Shown here one piece after another: positions 7,864 to 16,159 of a stretch of DNA of 64,000 nucleotides (position 1 is the stretch's first letter; every line of letters starts with the position of its first letter). The stretch covers positions 1,178,001 through 1,242,000 of the forward strand of contig NZ_AP017372.2 in assembly GCF_002356555.2 (NCBI RefSeq). Reading direction: 5' to 3'. A model generated the notes under the pieces. The model made no database searches and was not told where the DNA came from. It worked only from the letters and a program-made list of their open reading frames with translations. The translations under genes were made by a program, and so were the position numbers. This DNA is from Halorhodospira halochloris (GTDB taxonomy: Bacteria; Pseudomonadota; Gammaproteobacteria; Nitrococcales; Halorhodospiraceae).

Positions 7864-8075
7864 AAGATGAGTATGATTTTTCGAAGATGAAGTCGCGTCG
7901 CAACCCGTACGCTTCGAAGTTAAAGCGACAGGTGACGATTCGCATGGGCGACGACGTCGTGGAGTATTTCAAGCAGCTTTCGGAAGAAACGGGGATTCCG
8001 TATCAGAGTTTGATCAATCTCTATTTGCGCGATTGCATGGCCCACGGAAGGAGGCCTGACTTGTCATGGCGTTAA
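7860..8075 (+). CDS. brnA: BrnA antitoxin (copy 1)
   Basis: 71 residues starting MKDEYDFSKMKSRRNPYA, the usual BrnA N-terminus, followed by a ribbon-helix-helix VTIRMGDDVVEYFKQLSEE and GIPYQSLINLYLRDC. The RHH domain binds the operator; the N-terminal part covers the toxin. It overlaps brnT by 4 bp and ends just before attC 4. It looks intact. Confidence 0.88.
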   Translation: MKDEYDFSKMKSRRNPYASKLKRQVTIRMGDDVVEYFKQLSEETGIPYQSLINLYLRDCMAHGRRPDLSWR

Positions 8076-8077
8076 TC

Positions 8078-8137
8078 GCCCAACAAAGCCATGCAGCCGA
8101 CGCTCGTACCTCGCGCGGCTGATGGCTCGCGTTGGGC
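8078..8137 (+). repeat. attC site 4
   Basis: Short 60-bp site: left core GCCCAAC (8078-8084), right core GTTGGGC (8131-8137), arms AGCCATGCAGCCG / CGGCTGATGGCT. It is nearly identical to attC 15 (19567-19626) and to the half site at 27507-27537. Confidence 0.88.
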
Positions 8138-8154
8138 CTCAAGGAGATGAAACG

Positions 8155-9339
8155 TTGCAGCTGATATCAAGCAACAAGAAACTTGCTCGAACACTATCGC
8201 GCCTTATTGAAAGCCATGCCGAGGCCAAGTTTGCGGTTGCATGGGCTTCCTCGGGAAACTCCGTTTTTGACCTCATTCAAGAACATACATCGCGGATTAC
8301 GCGGGCCATAATTGGAACCCACTTCTACCAAACACACCCTGATGTAATTGATGCATTTCAGGGGAAGGAAAACGCCCGGTTTGTGCTTCAGCCGAGTGGT
8401 GTATTTCACCCAAAGCTATACCTTTTTACCAGTGAGGATCGATGGGAGGCGCTGATTGGAAGTGCCAATCTCACATCTGGAGCCCTCAGTACAAACTCAG
8501 AAGCCATGTTGCTGATTGGAGGCGCCGGTGACGACTCAACTTCAGTGCGGAACGAAGTCGTCAGTCTCATTGACCGCTACTAGGAAATGGCCAAACCAAT
8601 CAAGAAGAGCGAAGCGGCGGCCTACCGCGAGGTATGGAAACGAAAACAGCCGGCACTCCGCCGTTTGACGGGGCAGTACGGGTCGAGCAAAACAGAGAAG
8701 CCGCCTACTGCTTCATCTGTGATGTCAATGGCATGGGATAATTACATCAACGCAGTGAAGGCCGATCGGCATCATGGTTTTGAGGGGCGCTGTGAACTTC
8801 TCGCAACTGTGGCCCGTGCCTTTGCCGAGCATCGAACCTTCGAATCAATGCCTTTGCCCTTGCGAAAGACGATTGCCGGACTGCCGAACGACCAAGAAAG
8901 CCGTTGGGGTTGGTTCGAAAGCATGCAGGGAGCGGGCTACTATCACCAAGCCGTTAACGAAAACAATAAGCATCTTTCTAAGGCTCTCGACAGGATACCG
9001 TCGCGGGGCGTGGTCTCGCGCTCGGAGTATGAAGCATACATCGCAGAGTTCCTAAAGGCCTTTCCAAATGGAAGACATGGGGTTGCTATCGCCAGTCGCC
9101 TTTTGGCATTAAAGCGACCAGACCAATTCGTTTGCCTAGACTCAAAGAACCAACGCGGACTCTGTCGTGATTTCGGCATCGTTCGAAATGGTATCGACTA
9201 CGACAGGTATTGGGACGAAATTATCGAGCGCATTACCGATTCGCCCTGGTGGAACTCAACGCGACCAAGAAATGCCAAGGAAGCTGCCGTCTGGGACGGA
9301 CGAGCTGCAATGCTCGACGCGATCTTTTATGAAGAATGA
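8155..9339 (+). pseudogene. Phospholipase-D-family nuclease-like protein, split by TAG
   Basis: Two frames in the same phase separated by one TAG (8581-8583). The first part has a PLD-type active-site region: FHPKLYLF (HxK) followed by LIGSANLT. It reads SLIDRY, then the stop, then EMAKPIKKSEAAAYREVW. From memory, relatives read DRYW at this point, so TAG replaces a Trp codon (TGG). The rest (8584-9339) holds a conserved helical domain ending LDAIFYEE. The start is TTG at 8155, preceded by AAGGAG; an ATG at 8122 lies inside the attC. Restored length is about 394 residues. The function would be nucleic-acid hydrolysis, probably defence. Either it is inactive or the stop is read through. Confidence 0.6.
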
Positions 9340-9340
9340 A

Positions 9341-9437
9341 GCCCAACAATGAGCTGCACCTGACGTTTGACGCGAGGCGCTTTTTGTGAAGCACAAAACC
9401 ACCACACGTCAAACGCAGGTGAGCCCGGGCGTTATCG
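9341..9437 (+). repeat. attC site 5 (carries group II intron copy 2)
   Basis: Left core GCCCAAC (9341-9347), then arms GAGCTGCACCTGACGTTTGA paired with TCAAACGCAGGTGAGC, and GTTAT (9431-9435), after which group II intron sequence begins. The right core is therefore interrupted by the intron. Confidence 0.8.
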
Positions 9438-10796
9438 CGCCGAGCAAAGCTCGGCGTATCTTGCGGGGTGGAAGTCCCCGTCGGGCAAGGGTTTGCCACC
9501 CACCCGTACCGAGTCTTGGACCTGTGGCGGAGTGAGGGAAGACGAACAAGGCAGGTTAAGCGTAGACAGAGAATCCTGTAGGCCGTAGGGGTGGTCGCGC
9601 ACCCTGAAGTGCTGGTACAGCTTCGACAAGCTCAGTTCCGGACGCCGAGGGTTTTAACGTGCCCGAGGGCAACACGAAGCACCCGCAATGGCGAGGGTGT
9701 GGAGGTCTGGCGGGGTCATCAGGCCGTGGCATGCAGGGAGAGATACGTCGGAGAACTCGGGAAGCCCCGAAGGGCTCCTGTGGTGGTGAAGGCCGGCAAG
9801 GGCCTACGGCTATTGAGACACGAAGGGGAAACCTGGAGACGAAGCGCTACCGGACCCGTCGGGTCCGGCGTTGCTACATCCCCAAGGAGGATGGCGGCGA
9901 GCGTCCATTGGGGATACCGGCGGTGGAGGACAGGCTGTTGCAAGCGGCCTGTGCTCGGATACTGACCGCCATCTACGAGGCGGACTTTCTGGACGGGAGC
10001 TACGGCTACCGGCCAGGGAAGAGCGCTAAGGACGCGGTGGCTGATCTGGGTTCAACCTCTGCACTATGCGCTGGACCTCTGGTTCGAGCAGGTGGTGAAG
10101 CCACGTTGTCGAGGACAGGCGCTGCTGGTTCGGTATGCCGATGACTATGTCTGCGCGTTTCAGTTTCAGGAGGATGCCCAGCGCTTCTATCGTGCAGTGC
10201 CGCGCCGGCTGGGTCGGTTTGGGCTGCAGGTGGCGCCGGAGAAGACACGGCTGATGCGATTCAGCCGGTTCCATCCGGGGTTGCGGCGACGATTTGGCTT
10301 TCTCGGCTTCGAGTTGAACTGGAGCCGGGATCGACGGGGCGAGCTGCGGGTGATGAAGCGCACGGCCCGCAAGAAACTGCAAGCAGCCAAGCGACGGTTG
10401 AAGGGCTGGATACGGGCCAACCGGCACCTGCCGGGGCGCGTGTTTATCCAGGAGCTGAATCGTAGACTGGTAGGTCATTACAACTACTTCGGGCTCCGCA
10501 GCAATGAGCAGGGTCTAGGGAGCTACCACATCTTCGCCATCCGGTGCGCCTTCAAGTAGCTGAACCGGCGAGGCGGCAAGCGCAGTAGTTTCAACTGGGC
10601 GCAATACATTGAGGCCTTGCGGAAGCTGGGAGTGGCACAGCCGCGGATTACGGAGAGGCAACGAGCGCATGGGGTCTTTGCATAAGGGCACGCCCGGCGC
10701 GAAGGCGAGTACAACCGAGGAACCGGATGCGGGAAAACCGCACGTCCGGGTCTGTGCGGGGGGGGGCGCCCGGCAACGGGCGTTCCTACCGTGAGA
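9436..10796 (+). mobile_element. Group II intron copy 2 (RT-defective)
   Basis: Starts right after GTTAT of attC 5 with a hairpin CGCCGAGCAAAGCTCGGCG, shared with copy 3, and ends at CCTACCGTGAG (10796). The 5' ~400 bases are non-coding and probably fold as domains I-III. Domain V is a CCGGATGCGGGAAAACCGC-type hairpin near 10721. The encoded RT has a large internal deletion at about 10053 and a nonsense codon at 10557. The ribozyme parts at both ends are retained, so splicing with an RT supplied in trans is conceivable. Insertion next to an attC core resembles group IIC-attC introns, but here the intron lies on the same strand as the cassette genes. Confidence 0.75.
9845..10686 (+). pseudogene. 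Group II intron reverse transcriptase, deleted and with TAG
   Basis: The N-terminal piece (frame ending near 10050) reads [22 protein letters not shown] and [17 protein letters not shown], i.e. RT blocks 1-2. It is then joined out of frame to [20 protein letters not shown], losing the middle RT blocks. YADD is present near 10138. The codon at 10557-10559 is TAG where copies 1 and 3 have TGG (CAFKW). After it the frame continues intact to 10686. No functional protein can be made from this copy. Confidence 0.75.
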
Positions 10797-10833
10797 GGCC
10801 CATCTCAGCTGCACCATCTTGCCATAGTAACGC

Positions 10834-10868
10834 TTGACGTTATTAACGCTTAGCGTCATTATTGAGTC
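10834..10868 (+). promoter_or_regulatory. higBA promoter/operator
   Basis: -35 TTGACG (10834-10839), 17-bp spacer, -10 CATTAT (10857-10862), and the higB ATG 6 bases later. The spacer carries repeated TAACGCTTGACG / TAACGCTTAGCGT half-sites suited to HigA binding. Leaderless toxin transcript predicted. Confidence 0.65.
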
Positions 10869-11147
10869 ATGATCATCTCGTTCAAGTGTAGGGATACAGA
10901 GAAGCTGGCCAGGGGGCAGCGCGTCAAACGCTTTGTGAATTTTGAGCGGGTTGCGCTGAGGAAGCTCCGCCAGCTTCAAGTCGCAAACCAGCTGGAGGAC
11001 CTTAAGGTGCCGCCCGGCAATAGGCTGGAAGCGTTGAGTGGTGATCGCCGAGGCCAGTACAGCATCCGGATCAATCAGCAGTTTCGATTGTGCTTCCGGT
11101 GGACGAAAGCTGGCGCGGAAGATGTCGAAATCGTTGATTACCATTAG
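10869..11147 (+). CDS. higB: HigB toxin (RelE/ParE superfamily)
   Basis: 92 residues, the standard HigB size. Family features: MIISFKCRDTEKLARG, a central LQVANQLEDLKVPPGNRLEALSGDR segment and a C-terminal QFRLCFRWTKAGAEDVEIVDYH. HigB is a ribosome-dependent mRNase. The toxin-first order with higA 10 bp downstream is typical. The gene lies directly after group II intron copy 2 and its own promoter. It appears intact. Confidence 0.88.
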   Translation: MIISFKCRDTEKLARGQRVKRFVNFERVALRKLRQLQVANQLEDLKVPPGNRLEALSGDRRGQYSIRINQQFRLCFRWTKAGAEDVEIVDYH

Positions 11148-11157
11148 GGGGTGACTT

Positions 11158-11472
11158 ATGCGCGATATTGATCCTGTAACGCCTGGCGAGTTGCTGAAAG
11201 AAGAGTTTCTTGAGCCTATGGGGATCTCTCAGTATCGACTTGCCAAAGAAATTGGAGTACCGGCTCAGCGTATTGGACAAATAATTGCTGGGAAGCGCTC
11301 TATAACCGCCGATACGGATCTACGACTCTGTCGTTTCTTTGGGCTATCCAATGGCTATTGGCTTCGGGCGCAAGCTGCTTACGATACTGAGGTGACTGAA
11401 GATGCTTTGGCCGAGCAGCTGAGTAATATTAGACCTTGGAATTCGGGCTCACCCGCAGATCGCAGGGCATAA
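11158..11472 (+). CDS. higA: HigA antitoxin, XRE family
   Basis: 104 residues. It begins MRDIDPVTPGELLKEEFLEP, then an XRE helix-turn-helix (QYRLAKEIGVPAQRIGQIIAGKRSI) and LRLCRFFGLSNGYWLRAQAAYD, as in HigA. It binds HigB and represses the operon. A GGGGG Shine-Dalgarno precedes the ATG. Its last codons run into the left core of attC 6. Confidence 0.88.
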   Translation: MRDIDPVTPGELLKEEFLEPMGISQYRLAKEIGVPAQRIGQIIAGKRSITADTDLRLCRFFGLSNGYWLRAQAAYDTEVTEDALAEQLSNIRPWNSGSPADRRA

Positions 11473-11526
11473 CCAGTCGCGTCACGCGGACGCGCTAAAG
11501 CGCGCCGGTGCGCTTTGCCGTTAAAT
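11467..11526 (+). repeat. attC site 6
   Basis: Left core GCATAAC (11467-11473), right core GTTAAAT (11520-11526), arms CGCGTCACGCGGACGCGC / GCGCGCCGGTGCGC. It begins inside the higA stop region. Confidence 0.8.
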
Positions 11527-11539
11527 GCCAAGAGGAATC

Positions 11540-12004
11540 ATGCAGAAGTCAGCAATAATTTCCGAATGCGGAAACTACAGGTATGAACTAAAACGGATTT
11601 GGGATGATTCCAAGCCTTGGGTTCTATTTGTTTGTCTCAATCCGTCAACGGCAGACCATGAAGAAGAGGACAATACTTCTCGGGTATGTATAAACTACGC
11701 TAAACGTTGGGGCTATGGTGGGCTAGTTATAGCAAATCTATTTGCATACAGATCTACTTATAAGTCAGTGCTCTATCAAGCTCCAGACCCAGTGGGCCCA
11801 GAAAATGACCAGCACTTGCACCGGCTCAGCAAAGAGGCAGTCGAAACGGTATGCGCATGGACAGATGATGGCGCATTCATGGAGCGTGACTTGGCTGTAT
11901 TGCCAATCTTAAAATCACCAAAGTGCTTAACCAAGCTAAAAAGCGGCAGGCCGGGCCATCCGCTGTATAAAAGCAAAGAACTAAAGCCTACTCCTTTGCT
12001 ATAA
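11540..12004 (+). CDS. DUF1643 family protein
   Basis: 154 residues with the DUF1643 pattern: YELKRIWDD, VLFVCLNPSTADHEEEDNT, INYAKRWGYGGLVIANLFAYRST, and the C-terminal LKSGRPGHPLYKSKELKP. The biochemical role is unknown; the family is common in gene cassettes and near phages. The start at 11540 is preferred because AGAGGA lies 6 bases upstream; an ATG at 11525 falls in the attC right core. It looks intact. Confidence 0.8.
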   Translation: MQKSAIISECGNYRYELKRIWDDSKPWVLFVCLNPSTADHEEEDNTSRVCINYAKRWGYGGLVIANLFAYRSTYKSVLYQAPDPVGPENDQHLHRLSKEAVETVCAWTDDGAFMERDLAVLPILKSPKCLTKLKSGRPGHPLYKSKELKPTPLL

Positions 12005-12006
12005 GC

Positions 12007-12078
12007 ATTTAACAAGTCACTGCACCGGATGCCAATTCCGCTGACGCTCCATTGCCACCGGTGAGTTCAACGTTGGGT
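12007..12078 (+). repeat. attC site 7
   Basis: Left core ATTTAAC (12007-12013), right core GTTGGGT (12072-12078), arms AAGTCACTGCACCGG / CCACCGGTGAGTTC. Confidence 0.82.
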
Positions 12079-12084
12079 GTTAGT

Positions 12085-12897
12085 ATGAAGTTTTGCTATT
12101 TCGATGAGAGCGGGACGGGCGGTCAGCAGGTGGCCGTCATGGCCGGAGTAATTGTAGATGCAAACAGGATGCATCTTACAAAAGACGCATGGAGCGAGCT
12201 TCTCGCTGAACTCTCGCGAATTGTCGGCGTGGAAGTTCAGGAATTTCATACGCACAAATTCTACTCCGGACAAGGAATCTGGAAAGGAATTGACGGGCCA
12301 GACCGCGCCAGTATCATTTCAGCAATAATCCAGTGGATGGCGGATAGGAAACACCGGGTGACCTATTCAGCTGTCGACCGCGAAAAATTTGAATCAATTC
12401 AGCCGAAGGACGGTCGGTTGAGCGACCTCAGCATATGGCGAACACTCGGCCTGCATACGGCTCTTGGCCTGCAACGCTGCCACCAGAAAGAAAGCAAGAC
12501 AAAAGGGCATACGGTTCTTGTTTATGATGAGCAGGTGATCGAGAAAGAGAAATTCACGGACCTGATCCTTAACCCGCCAGAGTGGACTGAATCCTACTAC
12601 GGTCGTGCAAAGAAAGATCCGCCTCTGCAGCAGCTTATAGATGTTCCCCATTTTGTAGATTCAAGGAAGGTAGAAATGGTACAGGTGGCAGACCTATATG
12701 CCTTTATTTTGCGCCGATTTTTTGAACTGACCGAGGGGCATGACTCGCCGAAGTACGCCGACGAAATCGACCGGATCAACGAATGGGAGGAGGCGATATT
12801 CGAACAGACCATCTCGAACGGACACATTTATCCCAAGAAGGGCGCACCCGAGGCGGCAATGGTTTTCAAACAAGTGGCGCCGAACTCTTGCGCGTAA
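12085..12897 (+). CDS. DUF3800 protein (RNase H-fold, putative nuclease)
   Basis: 270 residues. It starts MKFCYFDESG, the DUF3800 signature with an Asp-Glu pair at residues 7-8 that suggests a metal site. A mid-protein HTVLVYDEQ and the late KVEMVQVADLYAFILRRFFE supply further acidic residues of an RNase H-like fold. DUF3800 proteins are frequent in integrons and defence islands, and their substrate is unknown. The gene lies 6 bp after attC 7 and ends at attC 8, so it is alone in its cassette. Confidence 0.75.
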   Translation: MKFCYFDESGTGGQQVAVMAGVIVDANRMHLTKDAWSELLAELSRIVGVEVQEFHTHKFYSGQGIWKGIDGPDRASIISAIIQWMADRKHRVTYSAVDREKFESIQPKDGRLSDLSIWRTLGLHTALGLQRCHQKESKTKGHTVLVYDEQVIEKEKFTDLILNPPEWTESYYGRAKKDPPLQQLIDVPHFVDSRKVEMVQVADLYAFILRRFFELTEGHDSPKYADEIDRINEWEEAIFEQTISNGHIYPKKGAPEAAMVFKQVAPNSCA

Positions 12898-12898
12898 C

Positions 12899-12970
12899 AC
12901 CCAACAAGACGCTGCAGCAGACCGCGCAACCGCTGGGCGGTTGCGCGGCGGCTGAGTGCACTCGTTAGAC
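12899..12970 (+). repeat. attC site 8
   Basis: Left core ACCCAAC (12899-12905), right core GTTAGAC (12964-12970). The inner stem CGCGCAACCGCTGGGCGG / TTGCGCGG and outer GACGCTGCAG / GAGTGCACTC are partly paired. Confidence 0.82.
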
Positions 12971-13027
12971 CCGCTGGGAAGTGAGGATCTCACATGCACA
13001 AACGCTTCTGGGTAGGAATGACCCCAA

Positions 13028-14185
13028 ATGCAGATCATCACCGACGGCCCTGATATTCCGGAAGCGCTACTGCAGGCGCACGAGGAAGGTCGTGTGGTGT
13101 TTTTCTGCGGCGCGGGCATTTCCTACCCTGCCGGTTTGCCGGGTTTCAAGGGGCTGGTGGAGCAGATCTACAAGCTGAATGGCACATCACTCAACGATAT
13201 TGAGCGTGACGCCTTCGAGCGCGGAGAGTTCGATGCCACGCTCGATCTCCTGGAGCGGCGCCTGCCAGGGCAGCGACTGGCTGTCCGAAGCAAACTGGCG
13301 CAAGCGCTGAAACCGAAGCTCCGCCGCAAAGGTGCTACCGATACGCAGGCGGCGCTGTTACGTCTGGCGCGCAGCCGCGAGGGCGCGCTACGGCTGGTCA
13401 CCACCAACTTCGACCGCATCTTTCATGTGGCAGCCAAACGCACGGGCCAAGCGTTTCAAGCCCACGCTGCCCCGATGCTGCCGATTCCGAAAAACAGCCG
13501 CTGGGATGGGCTGGTCTATCTGCACGGATTGCTGTCGGAAAAGGCCGACGACACCGCCCTGAATCGGCTGGTGGTCACCAGTGGTGATTTCGGCTTGGCG
13601 TATCTGACCGAACGTTGGGCGGCCCGCTTCGTGAGCGAGTTGTTCCGCAACTACGTGGTCTGTTTCGTGGGCTACAGCATCAACGACCCGGTACTGCGCT
13701 ACATGATGGATGCGCTGGCAGCTGATCGGATGCTGGGTGAAGTCACTCCGCAAGCCTGGGCACTGGGTGATTGTGAACCGGGGCAGGAGCACCGGAAAAC
13801 CATCGAATGGGAAGCGAAGGGTGTCACGCCCATTCTCTACAACGTGCCGACTGGCAGCTACGACCATTCCACGCTGCACCAGACCCTGCACGCTTGGGCA
13901 GAGACATACCGTGACGGCGTGCTGGCCAAAGAAGCCATCGTTGTTAAACATGCACTGACGCGCCCGCAGGAGAGCACGCAGCAGGACGATTTCGTCGGGC
14001 GAATGCTTTGGGCTCTGTCGGATAAATCAGGCTTACCGGCAAAACGCTTCGCCGACTTCAACCCCGCTCCGTCACTGGACTGGCTGCTGGAAGCTTTCTC
14101 GGACGAACGTTTTCAGTACAGAGATCTGACTCGATTCGGAGTGCCGCTAACATGCCAGAGATATCTCGTTTTTTCGGTATCGTGA
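13028..14185 (+). pseudogene. SIR2-domain defence protein, C-terminally truncated
   Basis: 385 residues. The SIR2 NAD-binding core is intact: FFCGAGISYPAGLPGF at 26-40, LVTTNFDRIF, the YLHGLL histidine, VVTSGDFG, and FVGYSINDPVLRYM. Such proteins usually carry a long C-terminal sensor region (DUF4020-type relatives exceed 1000 residues). Here homologous sequence stops near RYRDLTRFGVP and runs out of frame into the DUF4160 gene at 14152. Full-length relatives deplete NAD+ upon phage infection. The truncated product keeps the whole NADase domain but not the sensor, so it is either dead or unregulated. It could still be expressed as a short SIR2 protein. Confidence 0.65.
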
Positions 14186-14470
14186 TCAGGATGTATTTTG
14201 AGGATCACAATCCGCCGCATGTACACGTAGAGTACCAAGGCGACAGGGCGATTTTCGATTTCGAGGGGAATATCCTTAAAGGTGGGCTTTCGTCACGGAC
14301 CGCGGTAAAGCTAGTAAGGGAGTGGATTGACCTTCGGGCCGTAAGCGGTCATTCTGTGACGTACTACCTAAACTAACAGGCAATAGCTACCCTTGCCCGA
14401 CGAGCTCCGCAAGGACTGGGAGCTGGCGCAATCCGGACGTGCCCTGGAAAAGATAGATCCATTGCCGTGA
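14152..14470 (+). pseudogene. DUF4160 protein interrupted by a 51-bp insertion
   Basis: The N-terminal part MPEISRFFGIVIRMYFEDHN...HVHVEYQGD runs to WIDLRA at 14340. The C-terminal part LPDELRKDWELAQSGRALEK, ending IDPLP and TGA, resumes at about 14392-14470. The 51 bp between carry TAA stops, so the gene is broken; the first frame ends at 14376. Removing the insert restores a standard ~88-residue protein, as in the intact copy at 15885. The restored stop overlaps a GTG of the DUF2442 partner, as in the intact pair. Confidence 0.7.
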
Positions 14471-14478
14471 GAGAAACC

Positions 14479-14751
14479 ATGTGGGATTTTAACGACGTTG
14501 TCCGGCTTGAGTATAAAGGCGAGTACACGTACTTCGTAGAGTTCGACGATGGAGTAAGTGGTATCGTAGATTTCTCGTCACTTCTTGAGCGTGGGCCAGT
14601 GTTTAGCGCACTAAAGGACAAGAAAGTGTTCTCGCAGGCCCGAATTGAGGGCGGTACGATCGCCTGGCCAAACGGTGCCGATATCGCGCCTGAAACGCTA
14701 TACCGAGAATGCGAACAAGCAGGTTCAGGCGACGCTTTGCAGCGCGCCTGA
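14479..14751 (+). CDS. DUF2442 protein (second pair)
   Basis: 90 residues: MWDFNDVVRLEYKGEYTYFV, GVSGIVDFSSLLERGPVFSALKD and IAWPNGADIAPETLY, all DUF2442 features. A GTG at 14467 overlapping the DUF4160 stop is an alternative start. Its C-terminal codons lie inside the attC 9 stem, so the last ~14 residues are attC-encoded. Confidence 0.75.
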   Translation: MWDFNDVVRLEYKGEYTYFVEFDDGVSGIVDFSSLLERGPVFSALKDKKVFSQARIEGGTIAWPNGADIAPETLYRECEQAGSGDALQRA

Positions 14752-14766
14752 CCTGCGGCGTTATGC
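14710..14766 (+). repeat. attC site 9
   Basis: Left core TGCGAAC (14710-14716), right core GTTATGC (14760-14766), arms AAGCAGGTTCAGGCG / CGCCTGACCTGCGG. It overlaps the end of the DUF2442 gene. Confidence 0.8.
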
Positions 14767-14790
14767 AGCCAAGGCACAAGGGTGGGGCTC

Positions 14791-15168
14791 ATGGAGTTAG
14801 TTAGATCTATCACTCAGGTAGTCCGAAACGCGGAAGAATTTAGTCGTTTGGACGCTCAGAGCGCATCGGTCGCGCTGGAGCGATTCTCACAGTTCTTCCA
14901 TTGGTACTATTTTTCTCATATAGATACCTTCGCGCCTAGCAAGTTTATCGGGTATGCCGACACCACTCTCGAAGATTACTCGGGAGAAGGTACGGGCACA
15001 GACACGCAAGCATGCCTCGCAAAGTGGTTCCGAAAAGTAGAGCCTGGGGATGAGCAATATGATGAGCTGGCGAAAAAACTCCGGTCATACGCGTCGAAGC
15101 TAGGTAAGAGTATAAGTCGAAGGACATTTCAAGCGGCCCTTCCAACTACCGCTGAGCTCAGCCGTTAG
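14791..15168 (+). CDS. Hypothetical cassette protein
   Basis: 125 residues with no recognised family. It is helical at the N-terminus (MELVRSITQVVRNAEEF), has an aromatic FSQFFHWYYFSHIDTF patch, and a basic C-terminal part. The ATG at 14791 has GGTGGGG upstream; a GTG at 14782 is possible. It begins 25 bp after attC 9, as expected for a cassette gene. Function unknown. Confidence 0.5.
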   Translation: MELVRSITQVVRNAEEFSRLDAQSASVALERFSQFFHWYYFSHIDTFAPSKFIGYADTTLEDYSGEGTGTDTQACLAKWFRKVEPGDEQYDELAKKLRSYASKLGKSISRRTFQAALPTTAELSR

Positions 15169-15222
15169 CGGAAGGAAGTCATCGGGGCTATACTGAGAGC
15201 CCGAGCTGAATCGGAGACTGAA

Positions 15223-15453
15223 ATGGCAAAGGCAATTTCTGAAATTAAAGCTGAAATTCAGGAACTTGAGCTACTACAGAAGCGCGAGCTCTTGGGTCTT
15301 CTGGTGGCCGACTTGGAAGAATCCGAAGGTGGGGAGTTGGACGAGATTTGGCTGAAGGAAGCTCAGCGGCGTTTCCAGGAATTGAAGGACGGCTCTGTCA
15401 CGGGAGTTCCGGCTAGTCAGGTGTTCGCGAAACTTGAGCGTCGCCTTGGCTGA
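15223..15453 (+). CDS. Addiction-module antitoxin (PF09720-type)
   Basis: 76 residues typical of the 'putative addiction module component' family: IQELELLQKRELLGLLVADL and DEIWLKEAQRRFQELKDGSV...SQVFAKLERRLG. It pairs with the ParE-type toxin that overlaps its stop (TGATG at 15451-15455). Antitoxin-first order, with GGAGA ribosome site 6 bases upstream. Looks intact. Confidence 0.8.
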   Translation: MAKAISEIKAEIQELELLQKRELLGLLVADLEESEGGELDEIWLKEAQRRFQELKDGSVTGVPASQVFAKLERRLG

Positions 15454-15749
15454 TGGATTGGGAGTTCCATCCTGAAGCTGAAGCGGAGTTTATAGAATCA
15501 GCGGCTAACTACGAAAGTGAAGTACCTGGGCTTGGCCGAAGATTCGGGCGCGCCGTATACGAAGCCCTGGACCTAATGATGGAAAACCCCAAAATGGGAT
15601 CACCGCTTGATGGTGTGCTTCGATCCTTTGTTGTTGGCAATTTCCCCTACTCCATCATCTATGCCCCCTATGAAGATTACCTTTTTGTACTGGCCGTTGC
15701 CCACAGTAGCCGCAAGCCTGGATACTGGAGGAAACGGCCTTTCCGCTAA
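15453..15749 (+). CDS. ParE/RelE-family toxin
   Basis: 98 residues: FHPEAEAEFIESAANYESEV, GRRFGRAVYEALDLM, NFPYSIIYAPYEDYLFVLAVAHSSRKPGYW. These are the classic ParE-family blocks with the C-terminal R/K-PGYW motif. Predicted to poison gyrase or translation, neutralised by the overlapping upstream antitoxin. Its stop codon lies in the left core of attC 10. Confidence 0.83.
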   Translation: MDWEFHPEAEAEFIESAANYESEVPGLGRRFGRAVYEALDLMMENPKMGSPLDGVLRSFVVGNFPYSIIYAPYEDYLFVLAVAHSSRKPGYWRKRPFR

Positions 15750-15828
15750 CAAGTCGCTCAAGTACGTTCCGCGCTTCGCGCTCCACCGGACGCGGCTGAC
15801 GCCGCGCAGCTTAGCTTAGACGTTCGGC
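15744..15828 (+). repeat. attC site 10
   Basis: Left core CGCTAAC (15744-15750), right core GTTCGGC (15822-15828), arms AAGTCGCTCAAG / CTTAGCTTAGAC and an inner GTTCCGCGCTTCGCGC / GCGGCTGACGCCGCGC. Confidence 0.75.
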
Positions 15829-15884
15829 AGGAACTATGGGAACGTGCCAAAATGATAGGGATATCCACATAAAGGGGTGAATAT

Positions 15885-16151
15885 ATGCCCGTGATTTCAA
15901 TGTTCTACGGGATCATCATCCGGATGTACTTCTTGGACAACCAGCACCATGGCGTGCCGCACATCCATGCGCGCTATGGGGAGCACGAAGCGTCAGTCGG
16001 ACTGTACGATGGTGAAATACTCGCAGGAGAGCTTTCAAGGAAACAGTTGCGCCTCGTTCAAGCTTGGATCGAGCTGCATCGTGATGAACTGGTGGCTGAC
16101 TGGGAGTTGGCGGTGGCCGGAGAGACCCCATACAAGATAGATCCATTGTGA
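15885..16151 (+). CDS. DUF4160 protein (intact copy)
   Basis: 88 residues, full length: MPVISMFYGIIIRMYFLDN, VPHIHARYGEHEASVGLYDG, GELSRKQLRLVQAWIELHRD and DWELAVAGE...KIDPL. This is the only undamaged member among three in the window. The AAAGGGGTGA ribosome site lies just before the ATG. Its stop overlaps the region where the DUF2442 partner begins. Probably a toxin-antitoxin-like module; the toxic partner is not established. Confidence 0.8.
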   Translation: MPVISMFYGIIIRMYFLDNQHHGVPHIHARYGEHEASVGLYDGEILAGELSRKQLRLVQAWIELHRDELVADWELAVAGETPYKIDPL

Positions 16152-16159
16152 GGTTGAGT

